From Phnomibacter ginsenosidimutans (GTDB lineage Bacteria; Bacteroidota; Bacteroidia; Chitinophagales; Chitinophagaceae): a DNA stretch of 64,000 nucleotides. The notes beneath the pieces are model-generated. The model did no database searches, had not been told where the DNA came from, and was given only the letters and a program-made list of their open reading frames with translations. The stretch spans positions 2,290,501 through 2,354,500 of the forward strand of contig NZ_CP046566.1 of assembly GCF_009740285.1 (NCBI RefSeq), given 5' to 3'. The position numbers and the translations under genes are program-made. Of the stretch, positions 31,723-43,795 are shown piece after piece; within the stretch, counting starts at the first letter, position 1; every line of letters starts with the position of its first letter.

Positions 31723-31750
31723 TCAACAAGGCCCGGCGGGCTGTGTATTG

Positions 31751-31784
31751 ATATCGGGCAACGGGTAAAATAGTTGCCCGATAT
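31751..31784 (+). terminator. Hairpin before porV2, possible terminator
   Basis: ATATCGGGCAAC and GTTGCCCGATAT form a perfect 12-bp stem, followed by TTACGTTT. It lies 28 bp after the second C25 gene and 52 bp before porV2. Confidence 0.6.
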
Positions 31785-31835
31785 TTACGTTTATAAAGCA
31801 GCCGCTACGGCGGCGCAAAACACCATCACTACTGC

Positions 31836-32940
31836 ATGAACCGAATCGTTGCACTTACGATATCAACCCTGTTACTGTTTCAGTTTGCTGCCCGTGCACA
31901 GTTCCGGAAATACTCCAACGAGTTTTTGAATATTGGTGCCGGAGCCCGTTCGCTGGGCATGGGTGGCGCCAGCGTAGCCACTGCCGCCGATGCCACTGCC
32001 GGCTACTGGAACCCCGCAAGGCTGGCTGCCGTTCGTGACAATCCACAGATTTCGCTGATGCATGCCGAGTATTTTTCGGGCATTGGTAAATATGATTTTG
32101 CAGGTATTGCCATTCCCATTCAGGACAACAGAAGAACACTCGGCATTTCACTATTACGCTTTGGTATTGATGATATTCCCAACACCTTGTTTTTGGTAGA
32201 GCCCGATGGCCGCCCCAACTACAACAACATCGAAACATTTTCGTCGGCCGATTATGCGTTGATGGTAGGCATGAACAACATTGTTTTCAGCAATGACGAC
32301 CGCGAATTGTCGATTGGTGGCAACGTCAAAATCATTCACCGCAATGTGGGCAGCTTTGCCAAAGCATGGGGGTTTGGTATTGATGCCGGTATTACTTACC
32401 GCAGCGAACGCTTGGTCGCTGGGGGCTGTGCTGCGGGATGCCACCAGCACCTTCAACATGTGGAGCTTTCGATTTACTGAAAGAGAAAAGCAAGCCCTGT
32501 ACCTCACCCGCAACGATATTCCGCAGACCTCTACCGAAATGACGGCTCCCCGCCTGCTGCTGGGCGGTGCTTATGGCTTTATGCTTACCGACCGCATTGA
32601 GCTACTGGCCGAGCTGCAACTCGACAATACTTTTGATGGCAAACGCAACACTTTAATCAGCACCAATTTTGTGAGCATCGATCCACGCTTGGGTTTGGAG
32701 TTGAATGTAGGCGAAGTATTTTCTGTGCGGGGTGGCGTCAGCAATTTTCAGCAGGCGCTGAAAGATGGCGACAGCACCAACCAACAAAAGACATGGATTT
32801 TTCAACCGGCATTGGGTGCGGGTTTTAAAATTAAAAACGTGAAGATTGATTATGCCTTTACCAACCTGGCCAATCAAACTTCTCCTTTGTACACCCATAT
32901 CATTTCCCTTTCTGTTGACCTGAAAAGAAAAGAAGACTAA
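31836..32940 (+). CDS. porV2: PorV2-type T9SS outer-membrane protein, one frameshift
   Basis: The first frame (31836-32480) gives a signal peptide (MNRIVALTISTLLLFQFAAR) and the PorV signature EFLNIGAGARSLGMGGA followed by ATAGYWNPA. The second frame (to 32940) continues WSLGAVLRDATSTFNMWSF and further FadL/PorV-like barrel strands to DLKRKED. They join if one T in GCTTGG (about 32412-32413) is removed, giving about 367 residues, normal for the family. PorV works with the sortase PorU as a shuttle that carries T9SS clients from the translocon to the attachment complex. Its stop overlaps the start of the next C25 gene by one base. Confidence 0.85.
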
Positions 32941-35900
32941 TGAAAAAATGGAAGGTCATACTCAGCATTACCTGTGTTGTATTGATGCAGAGCATCTGGA
33001 ACAACTCAGCCATGGCGCAGTACAACAATGAGTGGATTAATTACAGCCGCACCTATTACAAATTCAGCATTGCTGCACCGGGCATATACCGCATACCCAA
33101 AAGCACTTTGGATGCCGCAGGCTTAGGCAATACACTTGCACAACACTTTACACTGTGGCGCAATGGCAGCGAAGTGCCCCTGTACACCAGCGTTACTTCG
33201 GGCACCTTGGGCGCCAATGATTACATCGAATTTTTTGGTACCAGAAATGATGGAATGCCAGACAAAGCATTGTACCGCAACAGCATCGATCATATTGATG
33301 AAAAGCACAGCCTGTTTACCGACACCGCTAGTTATTTTTTAACGGTCAATTCGGGCAGTGCCAACCTGCGCATTGCAGCCATGGCCAATGGTGCTGCAGG
33401 TTCCGGGCTTACAGCATTACCCAACATTTGGAAAAATGTACGCTTCGAATACCAGAACATGAGCACTGGTTCTCCTCGTCCGTATATTCATCGAGGCTTT
33501 GCCGTCAACTTTGGAGAGTACGTGTATTCATCCGCCTACGACCGCGGCGAAATGAATGCTTCCAACGACATTTTTCCTGATCAAAACAGCATTGATTTTA
33601 CCGACCGCACTGCAAAATTCAATAACCTGCAACCCTATACGGCAGGTGGCTTGCAAGCAAAAATTAAAGTATCGATAGCAGGCAGTGCGCCTAACAGCCG
33701 TACCGTTCGCATACTGCTCAACAATGCAGCTCTCTACGATCGTAGCTATGCACAGTTTGATGCCCGAATCGATTCGGTAAGCAATGTATCGCCAGCGCTG
33801 CTGGGCAATGCGGTAACAGAAATTGGTATCAAAAACCTGAGCAGTAATCTGAACGACCGGGTGGTAGCCGGCTTTGCAGAAATTGATTACCCCCGCTTGC
33901 CAGATGCCGGCAATGCAGCAGCTTTCGATTTTTACCTGCCGGCCAGTGGCAGCAGCACCCTGCTCGAAATCAGTGGCTTCAACCACAGCGGTGTAGCACC
34001 GTTACTATATAACATCAGCAACAATACACAAATGCCCGGCCTGATTATGGGCGATGGCAAAGTACGTTTCTTATTGCCCGCAGCGGCGCAAACCCAACAG
34101 TATTGGTTGGTGGCCAACAATGCACAAGGCATTACAAACATCAATAGCCTCACAACCCGCAACTTTATCAACTATGCGCAGCAGGCCAATCAGGGTAACT
34201 ATTTGATTGTGACCAACAAACTGTTGTTGGGTGGCAGCAACAATCCTATTGATGCATACCGCCAGTACCGCAGCAGTGCTACGGGTGGCGGTTTCAATGC
34301 CAAAATTGTAACCATCGATGAACTGGTAGATCAGTTTGCGTATGGCATCAAGATGCATCCGTTATCTATTAAAAACTTTTTGCGTTTTGCAAGAGCCAAT
34401 TTCAGTGTAGCGCCTACGCATTGCTTCCTTATTGGTAAGGGTATTACCTACGATGAAATGCGGACTTATGAAAGTCATCCAAAAGCTTCGTCGTTGTTTT
34501 TGCTGCCTACCTGGGGCTATCCGGCATCGGATGTAATGCTGGCAACAGACGGCTTAAATACAAGTGCCGTGAATACATTCATTGGCCGACTAAACGTCAT
34601 CAGAACCAGTGAAGTAAATGACTACCTCAATAAAGTAAAAGAGTTTGAAGCCCAGCAGGCCAATGCATCCATATCGCAGCAAGACAAAGCTTGGATGAAA
34701 AATGTGGTGCATGTGGTTGGTGCCAACGATGCGTCTATTGAGCAGCTCATTGGCCCCTACATGAATGCCTACAAACGCATTATTGAAGACACCTTGTTTG
34801 GTGGCCGTGTTACCACGTTCAATAAGTTTAGCAGTACCACTGGTGCCGTTATTGAAAATGAACTGCTGGAAAAACTGTTTGAGCAAGGCTTTAGTTTGCT
34901 CACTTATTTTGGTCACTCCTCTGCTACGGCGTTGGACTACAACCTCGATTGATCCTTCCCGCTACAACAACCCCGGCAAGTACCCGGTGTTTTTGCTGAA
35001 CGGTTGTAATGCAGGTAACTTTTTTACGTTCGACACCACCCGTATAGGCACCATCAATACCATATCGGAAAAGTATGTACTGGCCCCCAACCGTGGTGCC
35101 ATTGCGATGATTGCCAGTACCCACTTTGGTATCGTTAATGGCTTGAATGTTTATTCTACAGGTTTTTATCGTTCAGTGGGATTTCAATCGTACAAGCAAA
35201 GCATTGGCCGCAACATGCGGGATGCCATCAGCTATCAAAATACCTTGTGGGGCATCAACGATTACCTGGCCCGTATACACACCGAACAGCAAACCCTGCA
35301 TGGCGACCCTGCGGTGAAAGCCAACGCCTTTGACCAGCCCGACTATAGTGTGGAGCCCGCTAACATCAATATCAATCCATCGTTTTTGTCTATTGCCGAA
35401 ACGAACTTTAAAACCAAAGTGTACTATTACAATTTGGGGAAGGCGATCAACGATTCGATGACCATCAATGTAACCCGTCAGTATCCCCAGAGCAGTATTT
35501 ATCCCAATGGTTTTACCGAAGTAGTTTTCAGCAGAAAAGTAAAAGCGCCGCTGGCGATTGATTCTTTCGAAATAACCCTGCCCATTTTTGCAGAAAGAGA
35601 CAAAGGCAGCAATCGGATAACCGTTACACTGGATACAGAAAACAAGATTGCAGAACGCAGTGAGCAAAACAACAGCACCATCCGCGACATTGTGATTTTT
35701 GAAGACGAGCTGCGGCCCGTGTATCCTTACAATTTCGCCATCGTTAATAAAACGAATATCAAGTTGATGGCATCTACATCCAATCCGTTTAGTGAAGTGA
35801 TGAACTACCGGATGGAACTGGACACTACGGAACTCTTTACATCTGCATTCAAAGTCACCCGCAATGTTTCTGCCAAGGGTGGCCTTATTGAATTTGACCC

Positions 35901-38109
35901 TGGCATTACTCTGCAAGACAGTGTGGTATATTACTGGCGCCTGGGCATTGTGAACAGCAGTGGCACCGTGCCTCGCTGGAACAATGCTTCGTTTGTGTAC
36001 CTCAACGGCACGCTAACTGGTTTCAACCAAAGTCATTTTTACCAGCACACCAAAAGCGGTGCCGAACGCTTGTACATTGACACAACCAGCCGTAGCTGGA
36101 AGTACAACAATCGCCTCAACAATATTTTCAGCAACCATTCTATTTATCCCATCACTGGTGTAACGGACGGCGATTTCAGCATTAGTGTCAACAACAGCAT
36201 TATTTCGTCGAGCTTCTGTGTGGGCCACTCGATTGCCATCAATGTATTTGACCCCATCACTTTCAAACCCATGCGCAACTATCCGGGTGGTTTGTATGGC
36301 AGTGGCATGAACAATTGTGTGCCCTTCCCCAACCTGAGCCGCCAATACAATTTTGAGTGGGATGACCGCGATACCGGCAACCGCCGCAAGATTCTCAACT
36401 TCATGGACAATGGCATTCCCAATGGTTCGTATGTGTTGGTGCGGAAAGTGTTGGATGCACCATATGATCAGGAAACTTTTGCCGAAACACTTAAAAATGA
36501 TGAACAATATTTTGGCACCGGCAACAGCATTTATCATCGCTTGAAAGCTGCGGGCTTCAATGAAATTGATTCTTTCAAACGGGCTCGTATTTATATTTTC
36601 CTGTACAAAAAAGGTGACCCCACTTTTACACCTGTTGTAAGAATGAGTGAGGGTTTGTACGATCGCCTACAACTGAATGCCAACTGTCCTACCCCCGATT
36701 CGTTGGGCTACATTACTTCGCCGCTGTTTGGCCCTGCCAAAAGCTGGAAAGATGTAAAATGGCGTGGCCGTGGTTTGGATGCCATCAACAGCGACCAACC
36801 CATTGTAGATGTGATTGGTGTGGATGGCAACGGCAATGAAACCCTGCTGCGCAAACTCGCCATCAACCAGCAAGATGCCGACATTTCCAATGTGAGTGCT
36901 ACAGCGTATCCGTACATCAAACTGCGCATGGAAAACATGGATACACTCAACGGCACACCGTATCAATTGCGCTGGTGGCGGTTGTATTATACACCCGTAC
37001 CCGAAGGTGCACTGGCCCCCAATGTGCTGCTGCAACTCAAAGATTCGTTGACACTGGGCGAACCACTCGACTTTAAAATTGCATTCAAAAACATCAGCGA
37101 AGCGGCATTCGACAGCCTGCGGTTGAAAGTGTATGTGGTAGACAAAAACAATGTGCAGCACGACATTGTATTGCCCCGCAAAAAACCACTCATCAGCGGC
37201 GATACTACTACCGTTGCCTTTACCATTGATACCAGAAATTACGGCGGCATCAATACGTTGTACGTGGCAGTAAACCCCGACAACGATCAGCCGGAGCAAT
37301 ATTTCTTCAACAACTTTTTGTTCAAAACATTTTATGTAGAAGAAGACAAATACAACCCGCTGCTCGACGTGACTTTTGATGGTGTTCGCATTCTCAACCG
37401 CGACATTGTGTCGGCCAAACCCAATATTCAAATCAAGCTGAAGGATGAAAACCCCTTCCTCGCTTTGAATGACACTGCCGGTGTTACCATTCGATTGAAG
37501 TACCCGCAGGAAAGCGTGGCCCGCACCTACCGCTGGAATACAGATACCCTCCGCTTCACCCCGGCTAATGTGAGTGGTGGCGACAACACAGCTACCATCG
37601 ACTTTACGCCCACCTTGAACCAAGACACAGAAGGCAGCGAATACGAACTGACCGTAACCGGCAAAGACCGCAACAACAACCGGGCGGGCAACCTCGAATA
37701 CCGGGTGACCTTCCAGGTGTTCAACAAACCCATGATCAGCAACCTGCTGAACTACCCCAACCCGTTCAGCACCAGCACGGCCTTTGTATTTACGATTACC
37801 GGTCAGGAAGTACCGCAGGAGTTTAAGATTCAGATACTCACCATCACTGGTAAAATAGTGCGGGAAATAACCCGGCAAGAACTGGGGCCGCTGCACATTG
37901 GCACCAACATTACCGAGTACAAATGGGATGGTACCGATACCTATGGCCAAAAGCTGGCCAACGGCGTGTACCTGTACCGGGTGGTCAGCAGCCTCAACGG
38001 CAGCCGCATGGAGCAGTTTAAACTCAACGACACTTTCGACCAAAACAGCCAGGACATGACCGATAAGTTCTTCAACAAAGGCTATGGCAAAATGGTGATT
38101 TTGAGGTAG
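32940..38109 (+). CDS. porU2: PorU2-type C25 sortase, one frameshift
   Basis: Two frames (32940-34952 and on to 38109) give about 1722 residues. The signal peptide ends NSAMAQ and NEWINYSRTYYKF follows. H659 lies in TYFGHSSATA; the Cys at 35005-35007 is in LLNGCNAGN. The frameshift (extra T at 34949-34950 in CGATTGATCC) falls exactly between the two catalytic residues, so as written the protease would be dead. The C-terminus has a FlgD-like segment (YKWDGTDTYGQKLANGVYLY) typical of PorU and PorU2. The last 40 residues (QDMTDKFFNKGYGKMVILR) are also usual. It is translationally coupled to porV2, supporting a PorU2-PorV2 pair. Confidence 0.82.
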
Positions 38110-38430
38110 GAAGAAAGACCGGAAGTCGGGTGATGAAGCCTTGAGCTTGTCGAAAGTCGGGAAGACCGAAAGTCCGAAGTCTGTAGACCGTAGAAGAGCA
38201 ACCATAGACAACCACTCCACTCTACGTCACCTCTCCAATGGAGAGGACGGGTGAGGTTAATAAATTCGAAAGTCCGGAGTCGGTAGTCCGAAGATGGATT
38301 TCTCCCCTCCTTGGAGGGGTGGCCTTTAGGCCGGGGTGGGCAAAAAGTCGGGAAGTCCGAAAGTCCGTCGTCTGTGGTCTGTCGTCTGTCGTCAGTCCCT
38401 TCATTACCGCATTTCGAAAACCTTTTACGC
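38110..38430. repeat. Low-complexity GTCCGAAAG repeats with a REP-like palindrome
   Basis: This 320-bp gap has many copies of (G)AAGTCCG and GTCTGTAG-like units. It also has CCTCTCCAATGGAGAGG (about 38230) and a palindrome around CCCCTCCTTGGAGGGG followed by GGCCTTTAGGCC (about 38305-38340). It resembles intergenic palindromic elements widespread in Bacteroidota. No gene is seen. Confidence 0.6.
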
Positions 38431-38436
38431 ATACAG

Positions 38437-38462
38437 AACACCCTGCTAGCTCAGGGTGTTTT
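38437..38462 (+). terminator. Terminator before hscA
   Basis: AACACCCTG and CAGGGTGTT form a perfect 9-bp stem with a 6-nt loop, followed by TT. A -7-like TACTTTTG (38462-38469) starts immediately after, 34 bp before the hscA ATG, without a good -33 box. Confidence 0.65.
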
Positions 38463-38502
38463 ACTTTTGCGCCCTTCTCAATAGTAAAAGCAACACAGTA
38501 GT

Positions 38503-40359
38503 ATGGCAAAAATTGGCATCAACATAGCAACCGGTAGTTTACAACAGGCAGAAATGATTGTGGGTATCGACCTTGGCACCACCAACAGTTTGGTGGCCAT
38601 CATTCACCCCGAAAGCGGCCGACCCGTTGCCCTGAAAGAACACGACAGCAGTTCGCTGGTGCCATCCGTAGTGCATTTCGATGCTTTTGGCAATGCCAGC
38701 GTGGGCGAAAAAGCCCGCCAGTTTCTGGAAACAGAACCGCAAAACACCATCTTTAGTGCCAAGCGCCTCATGGGCAAAAGCTACAAAGACGTGCAGCAGC
38801 ATGCCGACTTTTTTACCTACAAAGTGATAGACGACGACACCGAAAGCCTGGTGAAAGTGCAGGTAGGCGACCGTTTCTTCTCACCCATTGAGCTTTCTTC
38901 TTTTATACTGAAAGAACTGAAAAACCGGGCTGAGCACATCTTGAAAACGCCCGTTACCAAGGCCGTGATTACCGTGCCCGCTTACTTCAACGATGCCCAG
39001 CGCCAGGCTACCCGAGATGCGGGCAAGCTGGCCGGCCTCGATGTGTTGCGCATTGTAAACGAACCTACCGCTGCCAGCCTTGCCTACGGCATTGGCATCG
39101 ACCCCACCGAAGAAAAAACCATTGCCGTGTACGACCTCGGCGGTGGCACTTTCGATATCTCCATTTTACGCATCAGTCAGGGTGTGTTTGAGGTGCTGAG
39201 CACCAATGGCAACACCTACCTCGGCGGCGACGATTTTGACCGGGCCATTGTGCAGCACTGGGTGCAGCAGAGCGGCCTCGATATGCAGGAAGTACAAGCC
39301 AACAAGCAGTTGCTGCAGAGCCTGCGCCTGGCGGCAGAAAGCGCCAAGAAACACCTGAGCAAGGCCGACCATTATCATGCCGATGTAAACGGCGATGTGC
39401 TGAGCATTACCCGTGCCGAATTTGGAACGCTGATAGCTCCGCTGATTGAGGCCAGCATGCAATGCTGCACACAAGCTATGCAAGATGCCGGTCTGCAGGC
39501 CAGCGATATACAGGAAGTGGTGATGGTGGGTGGCAGCACCCGTGTGCCTGCGGTAAAAGCAGCCGTGAGTGCCTTTTTTGGCCGCCCCGTACACGACGAA
39601 GTAAACCCCGACGAAGTGGTGGCTCTTGGTGCTGCTGTACAGGCCGATATTTTGGCGGGCAACAACAAAGATGTATTGCTGCTGGATGTAACGCCGCTGA
39701 GCCTGGGCATTGAAACCATGGGCGGACTGATGGATGTGCTCATCCCCCGCAACAGCAAAATACCTACCGGCGCCGGCCGCCAGTACACCACGCAAAAAGA
39801 TGGCCAGAGTGGCATGCGCATCAGCGTGTACCAGGGCGAACGTGACCTGGTGCAGGACAACCGCAAGCTGGCCGAATTTAACCTCACCGGCATACCCGCC
39901 ATGCCTGCCGGACTGCCCAAGGTGGACATTCGTTTTCTCATTAATGCCGACGGGATATTGCAGGTAAAAGCGAAGGAACTGCGCAGCGGCGTAGAAACCG
40001 CCATTGAAGTGCAGCCGCAGTACGGCCTTACCGATGCAGAAGTAGAACGCATGCTACTCGAAAGCATTACGCATGCCAAAGATGATATTGCTACCCGTGC
40101 CCTGGTAGAAGCCCGCACCGAAGGGCAGCAACTGCTGGAAACCACGGAGAAGTTTATTGGTAAACATGCCGCTCACCTTACCGTGGAAGAACTCACTGCT
40201 ACTGCTGCTGCCATGCAGGCGCTGCAGCTGGCCCTTACCATGAGCGACAAAGACCTGCTGCACAAAAAAATGGAAGCACTGAACGACATCAGCCGCCCCT
40301 ATGCCGAACGGGTGATGGACATGGCCATTAGCCAAAGCATGAAGGGCCAGAAAATATAA
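38503..40359 (+). CDS. hscA: Hsp70-family chaperone, Fe-S assembly HscA type
   Basis: A 618-residue Hsp70. The N-terminus [14 protein letters not shown] precedes [16 protein letters not shown]; the leader and the TTNSLVA form are those of HscA rather than DnaK (usually TTNSCVA). The ATPase signatures [12 protein letters not shown] and [16 protein letters not shown] are intact. The linker is [16 protein letters not shown] and the substrate-binding domain follows. The length is nearer HscA than DnaK. HscA helps move clusters from IscU with its partner HscB. No isc genes are adjacent here, so DnaK-like function cannot be ruled out. Confidence 0.75.
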   Translation: MAKIGINIATGSLQQAEMIVGIDLGTTNSLVAIIHPESGRPVALKEHDSSSLVPSVVHFDAFGNASVGEKARQFLETEPQNTIFSAKRLMGKSYKDVQQHADFFTYKVIDDDTESLVKVQVGDRFFSPIELSSFILKELKNRAEHILKTPVTKAVITVPAYFNDAQRQATRDAGKLAGLDVLRIVNEPTAASLAYGIGIDPTEEKTIAVYDLGGGTFDISILRISQGVFEVLSTNGNTYLGGDDFDRAIVQHWVQQSGLDMQEVQANKQLLQSLRLAAESAKKHLSKADHYHADVNGDVLSITRAEFGTLIAPLIEASMQCCTQAMQDAGLQASDIQEVVMVGGSTRVPAVKAAVSAFFGRPVHDEVNPDEVVALGAAVQADILAGNNKDVLLLDVTPLSLGIETMGGLMDVLIPRNSKIPTGAGRQYTTQKDGQSGMRISVYQGERDLVQDNRKLAEFNLTGIPAMPAGLPKVDIRFLINADGILQVKAKELRSGVETAIEVQPQYGLTDAEVERMLLESITHAKDDIATRALVEARTEGQQLLETTEKFIGKHAAHLTVEELTATAAAMQALQLALTMSDKDLLHKKMEALNDISRPYAERVMDMAISQSMKGQKI

Positions 40360-40593
40360 CGCAGGCAATAGACGATCTGTGAGCAGGTTGAACGCTCAAC
40401 TCAACATTGGGTTTTATGCAAGTTGGCTTGACATTCTAAAATCAGCTAATTGCAAATCCAAGTTGTGATTTGGGCTGGACAAACTACTTTCAACTATCGC
40501 TATTCGATACAATTTTATTATTTTCAATCAGCAGCAGATGTGGTTAATCGGAATGCTAGCCTCCGACCTGCCTGAATTTCTTTATGTTTCCTT

Positions 40594-40791
40594 ATGACTT
40601 TAATCGCCATTTTATTCCCTTTTCTTTCTTTTATTCTACGAGGGAAAATCATTATTGGCATTGTATGCCTGATACTACAAGTGACTTTGCTGGGCTGGAT
40701 ACCCGCAGCGATATGGGCGGTGATTTCCTTACAAAATGAAAGGGCGGATCGCCGAAATGAAAAATTGATCCGGGCTATGAAGAACCGCTGA
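40594..40791 (+). CDS. YqaE/Pmp3 family membrane peptide
   Basis: A 65-residue protein with two transmembrane helices, ILFPFLSFILRGKIIIGIV and ILQVTLLGWIPAAIWAVI. The LLGWIPAAIWA segment matches the Pmp3 signature (LLGYIPGIIHA). A basic tail NERADRRNEKLIRAMKNR follows. Relatives influence membrane potential and salt stress. It stands alone; the 234 bp upstream hold no gene. Confidence 0.8.
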   Translation: MTLIAILFPFLSFILRGKIIIGIVCLILQVTLLGWIPAAIWAVISLQNERADRRNEKLIRAMKNR

Positions 40792-41073
40792 GCTTCTTCA
40801 ACGATTGGTATTCGCCCACAAGGCATGCTTTTTTCCCAGCAACATCTATCACAGGGGACGTTGCGTATGCTTGGTTTTGATTTAACCTGCCCCAAAACTC
40901 ATTCTTGCCCATCCCCTTTCATAGTGGTACATTTAAGAAAAGCTACTGAGTCAGTAGTAGCCATCATCCTATAAACCTCACCCCATGCTCATCTCCAACA
41001 ACGAACCCAGCAACTGGCCGGGCTACAAGTATTGCTTGCGCAAGCTGGTTTGTGTGTGGCAAATGGATTTAGC

Positions 41074-41430
41074 GCATGCCTTGTACTTTTTGCCTTGATG
41101 CAAAAAGTACCAAAAAACTCAAGGCCAATACAATCCCTCCGGGTGTTTGGCCGGGCCTGCGCCTCCCTCTGTGGGGCGGGCTTTCAATGTGTGAGCTGGT
41201 GGGATACCCTATTTTCGGGATGGTTGCATAGATGTGAAGTGGTTGCAGGGAGTAAGCTGCCTGGATGGGGCATGGCTTTTTTGGGTGGACATACGTGGTG
41301 AAGAGATGGTTCGTGGAGGCACGAACCATGGCAAGCGGGAGGATATGGTTCGTGTGTCACGAACCATGGCGGGGGCAACATCAACGATGTTCCAACTCTT
41401 TGTTGGTCAGGCGACCAACAAAGGCGGGGT
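41074..41430. repeat. Modular palindromic intergenic repeat, copy R1
   Basis: The order of modules is hairpin A (GTACTTTTTGC/GCAAAAAGTAC), a C/G-rich part (CCTCCCTCTGTG), GGTTGCATAGATGTGA, then hairpin B (GGTTCGTG/CACGAACC) and hairpin C (CTTTGTTGGTC/GACCAACAAAG). The same modules recur at 41971, 44321, 44853 and 61038, all in the same orientation. Confidence 0.85.
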
Positions 41431-41628
41431 GTAAGGGTGCTGTAAGGTGCTTGTATGCTGGGCGTATGTGGCGGGTATGGTGGGCGTATGTACGGAGGAT
41501 GAGGGGGGATTGGTTGATTTGTTGATTGGTTAATTAGTTGATTTGTTGATTGGGGATTAGGCATTAGGGATTGGGAGGCTTGTATTTGTGTAAGGGGGTG
41601 ATTATCTTGTCGGGACAAACACACACTC

Positions 41629-41928
41629 ATGCACGACAACAGTTCTCTTCAACTCCTTGGTGTCAGCGGGCAAATTGGTAAACGCCTGGTTTTTAAACGC
41701 TATGGCCGCAAAACGGTGGTGACCCGCTACCCCGATATGAGCGGCGTGGTGCTCAGCCCCCAACAACGGGCCTGCAACAACCGGTTTGCCGCAGCCGTGG
41801 CTTATGCCCGAAGCGTATTGCAAGACCCGGTGCTGAAAGCGGCTTTTGCCGAACAGCTCCCACAGGGCCACAGTATTTATCATGCTGCTATCAGGGCGTA
41901 TTTGCGCCAGCAGGGTTGCTGTCGCTAG
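41629..41928 (+). CDS. Conserved small hypothetical protein
   Basis: A 99-residue protein starting MHDNSSLQLLGVSGQIGKRL. It is rich in basic residues, with KRYGRKTVVTRYPDMSGVVL and a helical NRFAAAVAYARSVLQDPVLK region, ending YHAAIRAYLRQQ. I recall similar small proteins in Chitinophagaceae, often near mobile or phage-like genes, with no known function. It stands alone between two copies of the modular repeat. Confidence 0.65.
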   Translation: MHDNSSLQLLGVSGQIGKRLVFKRYGRKTVVTRYPDMSGVVLSPQQRACNNRFAAAVAYARSVLQDPVLKAAFAEQLPQGHSIYHAAIRAYLRQQGCCR

Positions 41929-41970
41929 CTAGTTTACCGATGGTAAATGCCTGCCAACTTAGTTTACTGA

Positions 41971-42630
41971 CTTTTTGCATTGATGCATGGTCGCTTAAGA
42001 GAAACGATTTCTGATGGCGCTTCACTTGGGGGTGAATGACTCATACTGCATGCCTTGTACTTTTTTGCCTTGATGCAAAAAAGTACCAAAAACATCAAGC
42101 CTACCCCGAATGCCTCCGGCCGGGTAGGCAGGCCGACGCCTCCCTCTGTGGGGCTGTACTATTACATGCTGGCGGGTGGGATACCCTATTTTCAGGATGG
42201 TTGCATAGATGTGAGGTGGTTGCAGGGAGTCTTCTGCCGGGATGGGGTATGGTGGTTCCAGGTGAATATACGTGGTGAAGAGATGGTTCGTGAAGGCACG
42301 AATCATGGCGGGGGAATACACCAGCAACATCAACGATGTTTCAGCTCTTTGTTGGACAGGCGACCAACAAAGGCGGAGATGGTTGCAGGGAGTCTTCTGC
42401 CGGGATGGGGCATGGCTTTTATGGTTGGACATACTGAAGAGATGGTTCGTGGAGGCACGAACCATGGCGGGGAAATACACCAGCAACATCAACGATTTTC
42501 CAACTCTTTGTTGGTCAGGCGACCAACAAAGGCGGGGTGGTTGCAGGGAGTCTTCTGCCGGGATGGGGCAGGGCTTTTTTGGTTGGACATACTGAAGAGA
42601 TGGTTCGTGGAGGCACGAACCATGGCGGGG
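41971..42630. repeat. Modular palindromic repeat R2 with internal 160-bp tandem units
   Basis: It holds hairpin A and then about 2.6 tandem units of 158-163 bp, starting at 42221, 42384 and 42542. Each unit has TGCAGGGAGTCTTCTGCCGG, hairpin B (GGTTCGTG/CACGAACC), CACCAGCAACATCAACGAT and, in the first two units, hairpin C (CTTTGTTGG/CCAACAAAG). Long spurious frames cross it on both strands. Confidence 0.85.
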
Positions 42631-42832
42631 GGCAGGGTGTTTTTGATGATGGGTAATTGGGAATGGGAATTGGTAATTAGGGATTGGGAATTCGGGGGGC
42701 TTGCATTTGTGCAAACAGGTGATTATCTTACAATAGCATTCACAGCACAAACCACTCACCCGCCTCATTCACTCATCAACTCATCACCTAATTAACCAAT
42801 CAACTAATTAACTCTCCCCCACTCCCTTCCCG

Positions 42833-43783
42833 ATGAGCACACGGCATACCGATATTGCGGCGGCAGCAGCAGACCTGCAGGATAGCCTGCTTCTTCCTAC
42901 ATTTACAGGGCAGCAAATGCCCGTACAATTGAATCATTCCTTAGCACATCTTCCCGATTACAAACAGGCTCAGCTCCGTGACATCAGCGCCATTATTCAG
43001 CAGGCGGTGAACCCGGAGAAAATCATTTTGTTTGGCAGCCATGCCACCGGCCGCTGGGTGGAGCACCGCTATGCCGAGCAGGGCACGGTGTATGAATACA
43101 TCAGCGATTATGATTTGCTGGTGATTACCCGGCCGGGCGATACCCGCCCCGATTATGAAGTGCAGGACCTGATTGAAAACCGCTGCGTGTACAAAACACC
43201 GGTGACCGTGATTGTACACGACATTGATTTTGTGAACAAGATGCTGAGCGAAGGCCAGTACTTTTTTACCGACATCGAACAGGAAGGCATAATGCTATAC
43301 GATGCAGGTACACAACCGCTGGCCGAACGCCGGCCCCTGAGCCCGCAAGAAGCCAAGGCCATAGCTCAAGAATATTTTGATGAGCTCATAACAGGTGCAA
43401 GAGAGTTTTATACAAGTGCGAAACTCAACTTCGATATTGGTCAGAATAAAGTTGCTGTATTCAATCTCCACCAAGCTACAGAACGAATCTATAACGCAAT
43501 CATATTGGTGCATACGGGTTACAAGCCCAAAACGCATAATCTGGATAAACTGAAGCGGCTGTGCAAGCGGTTTTCTGAGGCGCTTGATGCGGTGTTTCCG
43601 AACAACAGTGCGGCAGAGAAGCATTTGTTTGACCTGCTGAAACGGGGCTATATTGATGCCCGCTACAAAAAGGACTATGCCATCAGCCAGCAAGAACTGG
43701 CGCTGCTGATAGAGCGGGTGGCCCGCTTGCAAAGTATTGCCGCCGATTTGTGCACCCAAAAAATTGCCGGCTTCGATACCTGA
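42833..43783 (+). CDS. MNT-HEPN fusion protein (nucleotidyltransferase plus HEPN)
   Basis: A 316-residue protein. Residues about 45-145 are a minimal nucleotidyltransferase with GSHATG and, after an insert, the catalytic DYDLLVI (DxD-type). Residues about 165-300 are a HEPN domain with NLHQATERIYNAIIL and KRGYIDARYKKDY. In two-gene MNT-HEPN modules the HEPN protein is an RNase toxin and the MNT adenylylates it. The fused form is common in Bacteroidota and its role is less clear. The gene starts at an ATG 203 bp after repeat R2; the next gene begins 12 bp downstream. Confidence 0.8.
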   Translation: MSTRHTDIAAAAADLQDSLLLPTFTGQQMPVQLNHSLAHLPDYKQAQLRDISAIIQQAVNPEKIILFGSHATGRWVEHRYAEQGTVYEYISDYDLLVITRPGDTRPDYEVQDLIENRCVYKTPVTVIVHDIDFVNKMLSEGQYFFTDIEQEGIMLYDAGTQPLAERRPLSPQEAKAIAQEYFDELITGAREFYTSAKLNFDIGQNKVAVFNLHQATERIYNAIILVHTGYKPKTHNLDKLKRLCKRFSEALDAVFPNNSAAEKHLFDLLKRGYIDARYKKDYAISQQELALLIERVARLQSIAADLCTQKIAGFDT

Positions 43784-43795
43784 TGCATTCTTTTC

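Noticed and set aside
36667..38220. 517-residue minus-strand frame
   Set aside because: It is antisense to the porU2-type gene and its sequence is low in recognisable motifs.
40985..41098. 37-residue plus-strand frame MLISNNEPSNWPGYKYCLRK...
   Set aside because: The last codons lie in repeat R1 and no homologue or ribosome-binding evidence is visible; it might be a gene cut by the repeat, but support is too thin.
42022..42768. 248- and 246-residue frames on both strands across repeat R2
   Set aside because: They consist of the palindromic tandem modules themselves; both strands give similar nonsense translations.
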